Source: Nostoc sp. GT001
Lineage (GTDB): Bacteria; Cyanobacteriota; Cyanobacteriia; Cyanobacteriales; Nostocaceae
Direction: 5' to 3'
DNA length: 23,582 nucleotides
Assembly: GCF_030382115.1 (NCBI RefSeq)
Contig: NZ_JAUDRJ010000003.1
Coordinates: 2,387,258 to 2,410,839, forward strand
Below are positions 1-8,449 of this stretch, one piece after another. The position numbers and the translations under genes are program-made. Within the stretch, counting starts at the first letter, position 1. Each line of letters opens with the position of its first letter. The notes beneath the pieces were generated by a model. The model was not told where the DNA came from. It ran no database searches and was given only the letters and a program-made list of their open reading frames with translations.

Positions 1-2244
1 GGGCCAATCCTCAAACATACTGAGCCAGAGTCTGTGACAGTATGGGTGGCACTAAAACAATCTTGTCAGGTAGAACTTAAGGTTTATGACACAACAAATG
101 ATGGTGAAGCAATAGGAAATTGCTTCTTGGAGGGAGAACGCTCTACCTTTGCTCTGGGTAAGTATCTTCATGTAGTTGCCATCACGGCTCGCTCTACAAT
201 TGGACATCGCCTAACTGGAGGTCGCATCTATGCATACGACCTCCAGTTTACTGTTCCTGACCAAACCACGGAAACTCTGCAACAAGCATTATGTTCAAAC
301 TCCTCTCCTACAGTTAGCATCAGCTACTTCGATCATCAAAAACCAACCTTTGCTCTACCGCCAAACCGTCTTCAAGATTTGCAAATTGTCCATGCTTCCT
401 GCCGTAAACCTCATGGTCATGGGTTTGATGCATTGCCAATTCTCGACAGTATGATTCAGGCGTCAGCAAATCAACCCCAGCACCGCCCTCATCAGCTGTT
501 TCTCACGGGAGATCAAATTTATGGAGATGATGTAGCAGATCCATCGTTGTGGGTTGCCACTACTCTTGGTGATGCCCTCTTGGGTTGGGAAGAACGACTT
601 CCGGTGAATGGAGTGTACTGCACTCCCCAGCAGCTACCACCTGGAGAACGTGCTGATGCTGCGACAACTCAAGCTGGTTTGACCGCAGGGTTACATAATA
701 AAGCTGAGAAAGTCAACAGTCATCTTTTCAGTCTGGGTGAATATTACGCTACTTATTTACTCGCTTGGTCGCCAGTGTGCTGGCCAACAACATTTCCCAA
801 AGGAGAGCAAGTAACACGCGATCGCCATGCTATCAAAGACTGGAATCGCGCAGTTAAGCATTTGCGACAATTTATCTATACTCTTTGGAAAGTGCGCCGC
901 GCCCTTGCCAATATCCCCATGCACAGCATCTTTGATGACCATGATGTTAGTGATGACTGGAATTTGAACCAAGCTTGGTGTTTGCGAGTCCTGGGGCGGC
1001 CATTAGGGCGAAGAATAGTCCAAAATGCATTGTTAGCCTATACAGTATTTCAAGGATGGGGCAATACACCAGGGCAATTTGCAGAAGGAAAACCAGGTGA
1101 AAAGCTGTTGGCGGCTGCACAAGCTTGGTCAGCTTCTCAAGGAACAGATGCAAAGGCTGATCAGGCGATCGCTCGTTATGTAGGTATGCCAGCCAACGAT
1201 CCCGCTACAGGTTTACCTGTTTTAGTCCGAGACGGTTCAGTATTTATTCTGGATAGAGATCCTGAAGCGCTGACTTGGCATTACATAGTCCGCAGCGATT
1301 GCCATGAAGTAATTGTGCTGGATACACGTACATGGCGGGGTTATCCAGCCGATCAAAAACCAATTGCCCCACCAATGTTATTGTGTCCAAAAGCTTTTGA
1401 GCAACAACTAGTTTTACCTTTACAAGAACTAGTTGAACAAACTCAGATTCAAACTACATTTGTGATTGCGCCCACAAATGTATTTGGATTACAAGTGATT
1501 GATTGGATTCATCATTGGCACTTAAAACAGGAGAAAGTTTTTTCAACAGATGTTGGAGATGCCTGGAACATTAATGTTGAAGCACTGGCGAAATTTCTAA
1601 CTACTTTGTTTGAGGAACGTCAACAAGTCGTGATTCTATCTGGGGATATCCACTATAGTTCTGTTGCTCACTTGTCTTATGCACGCACCCATTCCAAATT
1701 ACAATCCGTCTTGGTACAGTTAACCGCTAGTGCATTGAAGAATGAAGAGATGTTGACGCGGCTGATTCATACACGATTGAAAGATTGGCTCCTCCCAGAA
1801 CAAGTGCGACATTGGATAGGCTGGAGCAACCCACCCAATATGGTAGAAATTTCCGAGAAACAATTACACCATAATCGCCAACTGCTGAATGACTCTGACT
1901 GGCATTGTGTGCTGGAATGGATACCTCGAAACAGCGTTCAGACTTCTACCTACACAGCAGATATATTATCCTTGATAGCTCCTTGGAAACGAGCCGAAAA
2001 TGCCAAATGGAAATGGTTACAACCCCTGATTTTTTGGAAATCTCGTTGGTTTCAGGAGGGACGAGAGGTAGTTGGATTGAATAATTTAGCTCTAGTTCAC
2101 TTTGAGTTAGCAGATGAGAGTAATTCTTGCAAAGTTATTCAAGATTTATACTGGTTTTCTTGTTGGTATCCAACCCAAATTGTTTACAGCCGTTTTGAGA
2201 GCCAGTTAACGCCCAATCAGTCTTTATTAGAGTACTCTAAGTAA
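1..2244 (+). CDS. PhoD-like metallophosphatase, 5'-truncated by the window edge
   Basis: The frame is open from base 1. The first in-window start (GTG at 34) is probably not the true start, because the codons before it (GPILKHTEPESVTVW) already read like the N-terminal domain of PhoD-type phosphatases. Counting from GTG34 (736 residues), metal-site motifs appear in family order: SCRKPHGHG near 125, LTGDQIYGDD with Asp160, FDDHDVSDDW with His303, and LSGDIHYSS with Asp538. These fit a calcineurin-like/PhoD fold that hydrolyses phosphate mono- or diesters. The true N-terminus is outside the window, so a Tat or Sec signal cannot be judged. The C-terminal ~150 residues lack motifs I recognise. 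The substrate is not predictable. The next feature downstream is a MITE-like repeat, so the gene appears to end its transcription unit. Confidence 0.85.
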   Translation, partial: GPILKHTEPESVTVWVALKQSCQVELKVYDTTNDGEAIGNCFLEGERSTFALGKYLHVVAITARSTIGHRLTGGRIYAYDLQFTVPDQTTETLQQALCSNSSPTVSISYFDHQKPTFALPPNRLQDLQIVHASCRKPHGHGFDALPILDSMIQASANQPQHRPHQLFLTGDQIYGDDVADPSLWVATTLGDALLGWEERLPVNGVYCTPQQLPPGERADAATTQAGLTAGLHNKAEKVNSHLFSLGEYYATYLLAWSPVCWPTTFPKGEQVTRDRHAIKDWNRAVKHLRQFIYTLWKVRRALANIPMHSIFDDHDVSDDWNLNQAWCLRVLGRPLGRRIVQNALLAYTVFQGWGNTPGQFAEGKPGEKLLAAAQAWSASQGTDAKADQAIARYVGMPANDPATGLPVLVRDGSVFILDRDPEALTWHYIVRSDCHEVIVLDTRTWRGYPADQKPIAPPMLLCPKAFEQQLVLPLQELVEQTQIQTTFVIAPTNVFGLQVIDWIHHWHLKQEKVFSTDVGDAWNINVEALAKFLTTLFEERQQVVILSGDIHYSSVAHLSYARTHSKLQSVLVQLTASALKNEEMLTRLIHTRLKDWLLPEQVRHWIGWSNPPNMVEISEKQLHHNRQLLNDSDWHCVLEWIPRNSVQTSTYTADILSLIAPWKRAENAKWKWLQPLIFWKSRWFQEGREVVGLNNLALVHFELADESNSCKVIQDLYWFSCWYPTQIVYSRFESQLTPNQSLLEYSK

Positions 2245-2258
2245 AAAAATACCCAATT

Positions 2259-2342
2259 GTCATTGTGAGCGAAGCGAAGCAATCTCAGTCTTTGCGATTG
2301 CTTCGCTTTGCTCTCTACGAGACGCTACGCGAACGCAATGAC
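2259..2342. repeat. MITE-like palindromic repeat behind the phosphatase gene
   Basis: An ~84-bp element bounded by GTCATTG (2259-2265) and CAATGAC (2336-2342). It holds an internal near-perfect inverted repeat: GCGAAGCGAAGCAATC (2269-2284) against its complement at 2296-2311, with one mismatch. Its right part carries the core CTACGAGACGCTACGCGAA, which recurs in the repeats near 9880-9994 and 10647-10870. Such short structured repeats are dispersed through Nostocales genomes. A 64-codon reading frame crosses the element but looks like a by-product of the repeat, not a gene. Confidence 0.75.
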
Positions 2343-2464
2343 GGGTTTTGGATCATTTATTTTTTGGAACACTCTTACGATAACCAGCTTTGCTGTGTGA
2401 ATGGAAATTTTAGTTGTATATGTAGGCACTCTAGATTAAAGAAACTTACTGGAGAGTGATTTCT

Positions 2465-2626
2465 GTGTCTACGACCCCAATTAGTGCAACATTGGCACAA
2501 ACAGACAGAGATGCTGTGTTGCAAGCGATCGCCACCATTAAAGAAAATCTACCATTTTTGGTTGATTCCGAAGCTGCTATGATGCCATATAAAGCAAGCT
2601 TTAGTGGGGATATCCTGGAGGTTTGA
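2465..2626 (+). CDS. Small 53-aa reading frame, possibly a truncated gene
   Basis: GTG start at 2465 with a GGAGAG ribosome-binding site 9-14 bases upstream, stop TGA at 2624-2626, and one base between the stop and the ATG of the following glycosyltransferase. The first ~34 residues (starting STTPISATLAQTDRDAV, then an IATIKENLPFLVD stretch) look like real protein, with a HIP1 site inside. From memory this resembles the N-terminus of a longer soluble cyanobacterial hypothetical protein. The tail after LVD (SEAAMMPYKASF...) does not fit that memory. It may be an N-terminal fragment of a broken gene kept as a leader, or a genuine small protein translationally coupled to the next gene. No function can be given. 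Confidence 0.4.
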   Translation: MSTTPISATLAQTDRDAVLQAIATIKENLPFLVDSEAAMMPYKASFSGDILEV

Positions 2627-2627
2627 G

Positions 2628-4193
2628 ATGATTATCCCGATTTTAGATATGCGTCTATTCCGAGAAAAAGAATGGTTATTTAGCCTACTGGTAATATCTC
2701 TATTTCTATGGCTGATATTTTTGGGAAACTCCCCTTTGCGAGATTGGGATGAAGGTACTGTGGCACAGGTTGCCCGTGAAATTTGGCGTGCCCCATTTGG
2801 TTCAATGCATTGGCTTTACCCCACCTTGGGAGGAGAACCTTATCATAATAAGCCACCCCTGATGCACTTATTAATTGCTTGGACTTACTCGATCGCAGGC
2901 GTGAATGAGTGGACAACACGTCTACCGGGTGCAGTGTTAACTGCCTTGGGAGTGCCTTTGCTTTACTTGGTGGGATGTTTGCTTTTTAACCAAAGTTTAC
3001 CAGCTCTGTTTAGCGCTTTAGTTTACCTGACAATGTTGCCTGTGCTGCGTCACGGAAGGCTAGCAATGCTAGATGGTACAACTATTACCTTTTTCTTGCT
3101 GCTGTTATTTTGTTTGCTAAAAGCACGTCAGAATCGTCGGTATGCTCTAGGTGTGGGATTTTGTCTAGGGTTAATCACTCTCACGAAAGGGATGATAGTT
3201 TTGCCGCTAGGAGCGATCGCTTGTTTATTCCTGATTGCAGATCGGCAGTTTGCTTTGTTAACAAGCCCTTATTTATTAGTGGGAATGTTATTAGGAAATG
3301 CACCTGCGATCGCTTGGTTTGCTGCTCAATGGCAACATTATGGCGAAACTTTCTTCCAAGTGAACTTTCAAACACAAACCTTTGATCGCCTTACACAACC
3401 TGTTGAAGGTCATAGTGGCCCACCCTGGTACTATTTAATTGAGTTAATTAAGTATAGTTTTCCCTGGCTATTATTTTTAACAGGAGGTTTTTATTTAGCT
3501 TGGAAAAAACGTCATACTTCCTGGGGAAGTTTAATTATTATTGGCACAATCATTTATTTAGGAACTATCTCTTTAATGAGAACTAAGCTCCCGTGGTATG
3601 TTATGCCTGTATATCCATTTTTAGCTTTGGCAATTGGTGCTAAACTTAGCGACATTTGGCAGTATGGTCATTTTAAGGTGCGAAGTTTGACAATATTTCT
3701 GGCTATTATCGCTATTGCTGGTTTAGGAGGTTGTGTTTACTTTATTCTTGCAAAGAAAGAGCCTACTTTAATAATCATGAGTATTGTTTTGGCAATAAGT
3801 ATGAGCATCGCAGTATGGTTAATTAGACAACGCGATCGCAACTTTATTCCAGTGTTATTTTCTGGGATGTACTTAGTTTTAGCACTGTTAATGAGTTCGC
3901 AATCATGGATTTGGGAATTAAAGGAAGCTTTTCCAGTTAAACCAGTAGCAGAATTAATTCGAGCAAATGTTTCACCAGGAACACAAATTTACACTTCTTT
4001 TGCTTATAATCGTCCGAGTTTGAACTTTTATAGCGATCGCAAGGTAACTGCTGCGACTGTGCCAATTTTACAACAAATGTTATCTAATAAATCTTATTTG
4101 CTATTAGACGATGCGGCTTTACAGCAAATCGATTTAACTGGTAGTAAAATTATAGGAGTAGCCAACGGTTTTACTCTGATTACTAAAAATTAA
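2628..4193 (+). CDS. ArnT/GT39-type membrane glycosyltransferase
   Basis: A 521-aa integral membrane protein. I place the start at ATG 2628, not the in-frame GTG at 2604, because GGAGG at 2617-2621 sits six bases upstream of it. After one N-terminal TM segment comes the first external loop with DWDEG (residues 39-43), the acidic motif typical of ArnT/PMT-like transferases that use polyprenyl-phosphate sugars, followed by a GEPYHNKPPL motif. About ten further hydrophobic segments follow, then a soluble C-terminal domain of ~100 residues (from about KPVAELIRANV). The family moves a sugar from a lipid carrier to lipids, proteins or glycans on the outer face of the plasma membrane. The substrate is unknown. 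A second lipid-linked-sugar-type transferase lies nearby at 6641-7948 on the opposite strand. Confidence 0.85.
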   Translation: MIIPILDMRLFREKEWLFSLLVISLFLWLIFLGNSPLRDWDEGTVAQVAREIWRAPFGSMHWLYPTLGGEPYHNKPPLMHLLIAWTYSIAGVNEWTTRLPGAVLTALGVPLLYLVGCLLFNQSLPALFSALVYLTMLPVLRHGRLAMLDGTTITFFLLLLFCLLKARQNRRYALGVGFCLGLITLTKGMIVLPLGAIACLFLIADRQFALLTSPYLLVGMLLGNAPAIAWFAAQWQHYGETFFQVNFQTQTFDRLTQPVEGHSGPPWYYLIELIKYSFPWLLFLTGGFYLAWKKRHTSWGSLIIIGTIIYLGTISLMRTKLPWYVMPVYPFLALAIGAKLSDIWQYGHFKVRSLTIFLAIIAIAGLGGCVYFILAKKEPTLIIMSIVLAISMSIAVWLIRQRDRNFIPVLFSGMYLVLALLMSSQSWIWELKEAFPVKPVAELIRANVSPGTQIYTSFAYNRPSLNFYSDRKVTAATVPILQQMLSNKSYLLLDDAALQQIDLTGSKIIGVANGFTLITKN

Positions 4194-4352
4194 TTATCCT
4201 CATCTAATGAATATTGAATAGTAGATTATCTTAGATATCCAAACTTTCAAATAATTTAGAGATATTTCGTTGATCAACCATAAAACCCATAAAACATTGA
4301 TATTAATTAACCTAAACTACCCAAAGATTGCGGGCAAATCGAATAGCAAATT

Positions 4353-4462
4353 ATATCATGTCCGCCAAATTACCCATAATAAAATAACCCCACCTCCAAC
4401 CCCCTCCCCGCAGGCGGGGTGGGGTTCTTCGGGTTTAATAAGCAATCAAGCGGACATGATAT
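4353..4462. repeat. MITE-like element with 13-bp inverted ends
   Basis: ATATCATGTCCGC (4353-4365) and its exact complement GCGGACATGATAT (4450-4462) bound a ~110-bp segment without coding capacity. Between them is a C-rich/G-rich stretch around CCCCGCAGGCGGGGTGGGG (near 4408-4426) that can fold as a strong hairpin. This looks like a non-autonomous mobile or REP-type element. It could also stop transcription from the glycosyltransferase gene, but no T-run directly follows the GC-rich hairpin. Confidence 0.65.
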
Positions 4463-4500
4463 TATTTATTATTCCTATAGATAAATGAACTTTTACTAGC

Positions 4501-4654
4501 TGTTATGATGCTACTAGCCTACTAGTAGAGGTAGGTGGAAATAAACCTACTATTTCATTACAGCCAGAAAGCCCAAAATTAAAACTTTTTGACTTTTGAC
4601 TTTTGACTTTTGACTTCCGCCTTGCGGTACTAGATGTTATGATGCTACGAGCCT
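4501..4654. repeat. Direct 20-bp duplication flanking an STRR-like heptamer tract
   Basis: TGTTATGATGCTACTAGCCT (4501-4520) recurs with one change at 4635-4654. The second copy overlaps the stop codon (TAG, complement 4645-4647) of the minus-strand transporter gene. Between the copies are four exact tandem TTTTGAC heptamers (4587-4614), the type of short tandem repeat known from heterocystous cyanobacteria, followed by a CCGCCTTGCGG mini-hairpin (4617-4627). Together with the MITE-like element to the left, this accounts for most of the 451-base space between the two genes. Confidence 0.7.
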
Positions 4655-6576
4655 TCGTTCGTTACTTGAACTGTGAATTGACTAGATTGGGCTAGATAGA
4701 TACCCGCTAAAACTACGGCAAAAGTTACCCAGTCAAACAAGCCTACCTGTTCTGAAAAAATGAACCAAGCAAAAATGGAAGACAGGACTGGATTGAGGAG
4801 AAGCGTAACGGCGACGATGCCTGATGAAAGTCTGCTGAGACTATAAGTTATAAGTCCCTGACCCAACACTTGGCAGAAGAGAGCTTGAAAAATAATGAAA
4901 AACCACCCCATCCAAGAATAGGGAAATAATCTCTCTTCGATAAATGGGAGGATAGGTAACAGAAATATTGTAGTCACACCACAACGCCAAAGCATGATGG
5001 TTGCGGTCGTAAATCGGGTTTGGAGTTGTTCTATCAGCAACAAATAGGTGGCGATAAAAATCGCGGTTAAAAATGCTAGCGCATCACCAAGTATTTGGTC
5101 AGTTGCAAATTGCATTTTATGAAATTCAAAGGCGATCGCTCCTAAAAGCGCTATGACCATACCAATAACAAATCTGTTATCGAAGCGCCGACCTAATAAC
5201 AGATACCCAGCCGCAGCAACAAATAACGGGTTCAAATTAGACAGTAAAGCCACGTTAGCAACGCTAGTTTGACTTAGTGACCAAGCCCACAATAATAGGG
5301 AGGTAGTTGCAGCAGTTCCCATTGCCAATAACAGCCACACGTCCTGTTTTGTAAAAGGCTTCGGTTCTATAGGTTGATGATCAGATTGTTGACGACGCAA
5401 AGCCTCAAGTGCATTCCACAGCCCAAAGACGACTGCGGCGATCCAACTGCGATGAAATCCTACAGCATTTGCACCAATTTCTTGTTGACACAATTTTGCC
5501 AGAGATGGTGCTAAAGATATGGGAATTAGGGCAGCAAATAATGAGATAGCTCCTAATAAAGCTGGTGTTTCGGAGAATTGTTGCTTTAGTAATGACAGTT
5601 TGAGCGTCATACTTTTAACGAAAGTGTTAACTATAGTTTTGACAGATTCCGGGAACGGCAAATTAAGAGTAGCTTGGCTAGATATGGCTAAGTATAAACC
5701 GATTAAAACTACAGCAAAACCTACCCAATTTGAGAAAGTTAATTTTTCTGAAAATATTACAAGAGCGAAAATGCCACTAAATACTGGCTCTAATAGATGC
5801 ACCAAGGAGACAACCACAGAAGAAAACCTAGCAAGGCTATAGGTCAAAAGCCCATGACCTAAAACTTGGCAAATTAGAGCTAGAGAAATGACCCAAAGCC
5901 ACCCACTGACTGTAGAGGGGAAAATCTGAGCTTGAGTGAACAAAAGTATGGGGAAGATGGCTAAAGCCGCGATCGCACAGATCCACAACTGAATTGTGGC
6001 GGGAGAAAATTTGGTTCGTAATTTTTCTACGATTAGCAGGTATGCACCCAAGAAAACCGCAGAAATGATCGCAGCAAACCCCCCTTGAGCTTCGTCTGTA
6101 GCGATTTGCAGTTCCTCAAATTCAATGGCGATCGCTCCCCCAAGGGCGATGACCATCCCAATCAGGAATTGGCTCTCAAAACCCTTACGAAATAATAGCC
6201 ACACCCCTAAACTAGTAAATATGGGGGCGAGATTATGTAAGACACTAGAGATCGCAACGCTAGTTTGAGTCAGTGACCAAGCCAAGAAGACTAAAGTAGC
6301 AGCCCAAAAAATACCAGCACCAAGCAATAGCCACAGATCCTGACTAGTGTAGGGCTGCTGTTGTACAGGTTTTTCTAAGTAAAGTTGCTGACGAATCGTC
6401 TTGTATCCATGCCAGAGCAAGAAGACCACACTACCAAGCCAAAGGCGATTAAATACAGTGGCATTGGGACTAAGTTCAGTTTCACTCAATCTTACGAAAA
6501 TAGAGCCAAAAGATATGGCACCGACACCTACAAATAATGAAGCAAGGGCTATCTTCGTTTGATCGGATAGATTCAT
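4645..6576 (-). CDS. Double-length EamA/DMT-family transporter (two fused 10-TM units)
   Basis: 643 aa from the ATG at 6576 (MNLSDQTKIALASL). An upstream in-frame extension to 6666 would overlap the preceding gene and carries a non-conserved-looking tail, so I reject it. Usual DMT transporters are ~290-310 aa with two EamA repeats. This protein has two complete such units, roughly residues 1-305 and 345-640, joined by a linker. Matching stretches in each half include QDLWLLL / QDVWLLL, AWSLTQTSVA / AWSLSQTSVA, FLIGMVIALGGAIA / FVIGMVIALLGAIA, CQVLGHGLLTYSLARFSS / CQVLGQGLITYSLSRLSS, and FAVVLIGLYLA / FAVVLAGIYLA. The whole protein therefore holds four EamA domains and about 20 TM helices in the plasma membrane. 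The substrate is unknown; the family exports amino acids and metabolites. It lies 64 bases after the mannosyltransferase gene on the same strand, probably co-transcribed. Confidence 0.88.
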   Translation of the reverse strand: MNLSDQTKIALASLFVGVGAISFGSIFVRLSETELSPNATVFNRLWLGSVVFLLWHGYKTIRQQLYLEKPVQQQPYTSQDLWLLLGAGIFWAATLVFLAWSLTQTSVAISSVLHNLAPIFTSLGVWLLFRKGFESQFLIGMVIALGGAIAIEFEELQIATDEAQGGFAAIISAVFLGAYLLIVEKLRTKFSPATIQLWICAIAALAIFPILLFTQAQIFPSTVSGWLWVISLALICQVLGHGLLTYSLARFSSVVVSLVHLLEPVFSGIFALVIFSEKLTFSNWVGFAVVLIGLYLAISSQATLNLPFPESVKTIVNTFVKSMTLKLSLLKQQFSETPALLGAISLFAALIPISLAPSLAKLCQQEIGANAVGFHRSWIAAVVFGLWNALEALRRQQSDHQPIEPKPFTKQDVWLLLAMGTAATTSLLLWAWSLSQTSVANVALLSNLNPLFVAAAGYLLLGRRFDNRFVIGMVIALLGAIAFEFHKMQFATDQILGDALAFLTAIFIATYLLLIEQLQTRFTTATIMLWRCGVTTIFLLPILPFIEERLFPYSWMGWFFIIFQALFCQVLGQGLITYSLSRLSSGIVAVTLLLNPVLSSIFAWFIFSEQVGLFDWVTFAVVLAGIYLAQSSQFTVQVTNEGS

Positions 6577-6640
6577 TAGGAAATTTAAATTCAACTTCTT
6601 ACCAAGAAAGAACCAAATACAAATATATGGATCAAACCTT

Positions 6641-7948
6641 TTAACCAACCCAGTGGTCTTGGGCAAATCCTACAGCTATTTTGGCTAGTAGTGTCACAAA
6701 AGCGCCCAATATTAAATATCCTTGACGAGGATGGTGAGATAGCAGCACACCAATTGCTATATTCAAAGGCACAATACCGTAGGCGAGACGGCTCAAGGAA
6801 ATAGTGCCTCCAGAGGCCAACAGTAAACCAATACCACAAAAGCCATAAATAACTGTAACTGGGGTCAGTTGCGTGTGTAAGCGCCACAACACATAGCCAC
6901 CACCTAAGACCATGAACAAGTTGAGGAAGTTATTGATCCACTGTTCGCTTGCCAGAATCAACAAAAATAAGACTAAACCATAAAACCCATAAAATAATTT
7001 TACAGAACTAAAACGTTGACGGAAATGCCATAAAAGATAGCCACTGGCAACAATCACGCCAAATAACAAGAGATACCAGGGGTCTTGAATTGCACCAGAG
7101 GAGTTTTGAACCCAGCCAAATTGCCAATTTTTACTACCAACGGCAATTTGCATGAACATATTTAACCAACCCTGCCAATCAAACCCTAGAGTTGGTCGCC
7201 ATCCCCGCTGTGCTTCGATAAAAGCGAAAGGGTTGCCAAAATAAATCGCACAATACAAACTGAATAGAAGTATGCCAATAGCAGTAGTCAAAGCAGCTAT
7301 ATAGGCAATGGGTGGTCGGCGTTCTTTCCAGGCTGCGATCGCCAATGCTGGAATTAGTGCCATACCTGTAGGACGTGTTGCTGTCGCCATCGCCCCCCAA
7401 AGGGCAGTCCAGCCATACTGTTTTTGATCGAACGCCCGCAAAGTCGCCGTACTCAAAAACAAATACAGCCCCTCTGTGTAAATCACTCCCGTAAACATCG
7501 AAGCTGGATACAAAGAAAGCACAGCAGTTACCCATTGCGCTGCATTGATGTCATAATGCTCCTTAACCCAAAAGTACAAACAGTAAAGCGCTGCAAAAAA
7601 TGCCAAATTGTTGACTAAGGTGCCTGCCAATTCAAACGGTAAGCCCAACTTCATCAAAACCCAGATACTTAAGGGAAATAGGGGGAAGAAGGCTAGATTA
7701 TGCTGCTTGCCGTCATTCACAAATTCATAACCAGAAGTTGCGATCGCACGGTAATGTATACTATCCCAGGCATCAAAAACTCCCCAGCTAAAACTAGGCA
7801 AAAATTCCTCTGTTGCTAACGGTAGCTTTGGCGCAACCAGCAACATAGCTGTCCAAATAAATATTCGGCTGGCAAGCCATATTGCTGCTGGAAACAGGAA
7901 ATCATTTTTCCATAAAGCTTTTTTTATAACTATCTGAACTTTGACCAT
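6641..7948 (-). CDS. PIG-V-like mannosyltransferase family membrane protein
   Basis: 435 aa, ATG at 7948. A polytopic membrane protein with the signature order of bacterial PIG-V-like (COG5542-type) transferases: N-terminal TM, then FDAWDSIHYRAIATSGY at about residues 57-73, then HNLAFFPLFPLSIW around 83-96, then YTEGLYLFLS and ATRPTGMALIPAL further on. The WDxxHY and FFPLFP motifs are what I recognise. Eukaryotic PIG-V adds the second mannose to GPI anchors; bacterial members probably use polyprenyl-phosphate-linked sugars for envelope glycans, with substrates unknown. The protein ends just upstream of the fused DMT transporter gene, so the two probably form an operon. The 5' side faces dxr across a 501-base divergent spacer. 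Confidence 0.8.
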   Translation of the reverse strand: MVKVQIVIKKALWKNDFLFPAAIWLASRIFIWTAMLLVAPKLPLATEEFLPSFSWGVFDAWDSIHYRAIATSGYEFVNDGKQHNLAFFPLFPLSIWVLMKLGLPFELAGTLVNNLAFFAALYCLYFWVKEHYDINAAQWVTAVLSLYPASMFTGVIYTEGLYLFLSTATLRAFDQKQYGWTALWGAMATATRPTGMALIPALAIAAWKERRPPIAYIAALTTAIGILLFSLYCAIYFGNPFAFIEAQRGWRPTLGFDWQGWLNMFMQIAVGSKNWQFGWVQNSSGAIQDPWYLLLFGVIVASGYLLWHFRQRFSSVKLFYGFYGLVLFLLILASEQWINNFLNLFMVLGGGYVLWRLHTQLTPVTVIYGFCGIGLLLASGGTISLSRLAYGIVPLNIAIGVLLSHHPRQGYLILGAFVTLLAKIAVGFAQDHWVG

Positions 7949-8449
7949 AAGGTTGAGTGCTTCAACAAACTCCTTTATATATCCTTTTAACTATGGCTGT
8001 AACACAGCGATTTATGAGTAAAATCTTGCATATTAAATCCTCCATCAAAATAATTAACAAACTGTACAGATTAAAAATTACTTAAAAGTGTTCCCTACTT
8101 GGTTAATTTTGTCAATTTTGTCGGAATTTATCTTTAAAAGTATAGTATTTATAAATACAAATTTTGTCTATATATATGAGAATTTGTCATTTGTAGGACT
8201 TACGCAATAACTCTCTGAAACTCTTATTTCTCCGTGTCCTCTGCGCCCTCTGTGGTTCGTTTTTTCATGATTTTGCGTAAGTCCTGATTTGTTATTTGTC
8301 AATAGTCATTAGTTAGTGATCCTCTCCCTTGTCCCCCTTGTCCCTCATCTCCCCTCTCGTGGAGTCAGTGTATCGATTATAGTGATTGCTGTTATTAAAG
8401 AGTCCCCAGCAATTTATAGTGGGAGTTGTCTGTAAATCCTTAAGCAATT
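7949..8449. other. Divergent spacer between mannosyltransferase gene and dxr
   Basis: 501 bases with no coding frame I believe. It holds an AT-rich stretch at 7949-8190 that should carry the promoter of the minus-strand gene, a short mobile-type repeat (8195-8285, listed separately), and a pyrimidine-rich run around CCCTTGTCCCCCTTGTCCC (8326-8344) of a low-complexity type common in Nostoc spacers. The dxr promoter should lie in 8286-8449; I see no convincing -35/-10 pair. Confidence 0.5.
8195..8285. repeat. MITE-like element with AGGACTTACGCAA inverted ends
   Basis: AGGACTTACGCAA (8195-8207) and its exact complement TTGCGTAAGTCCT (8273-8285) bound a 91-bp element whose interior is rich in CTCTGCGCCCTCTGTGG-like sequence. 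It contains no coding frame. The ends and interior look like the small non-autonomous repeats that occur in many copies in Nostoc-type genomes; that comparison is from memory. Confidence 0.7.

Noticed and set aside
2265..2459. 64-codon frame starting SEAKQSQSLRLLRFAL
   Set aside because: It reads through a palindromic dispersed repeat; such peptides are repeat artefacts seen wherever the element lies.
4270..4488. 72-codon frame in the spacer after the glycosyltransferase
   Set aside because: Covers the MITE-like element with a PPPTPSPQAGWGS stretch typical of C-rich repeats; no ribosome site and no conserved look.
7179..7535. 118-codon minus-strand frame inside the mannosyltransferase gene
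   Set aside because: Fully contained in another frame of a clear gene, with no start context or domain.
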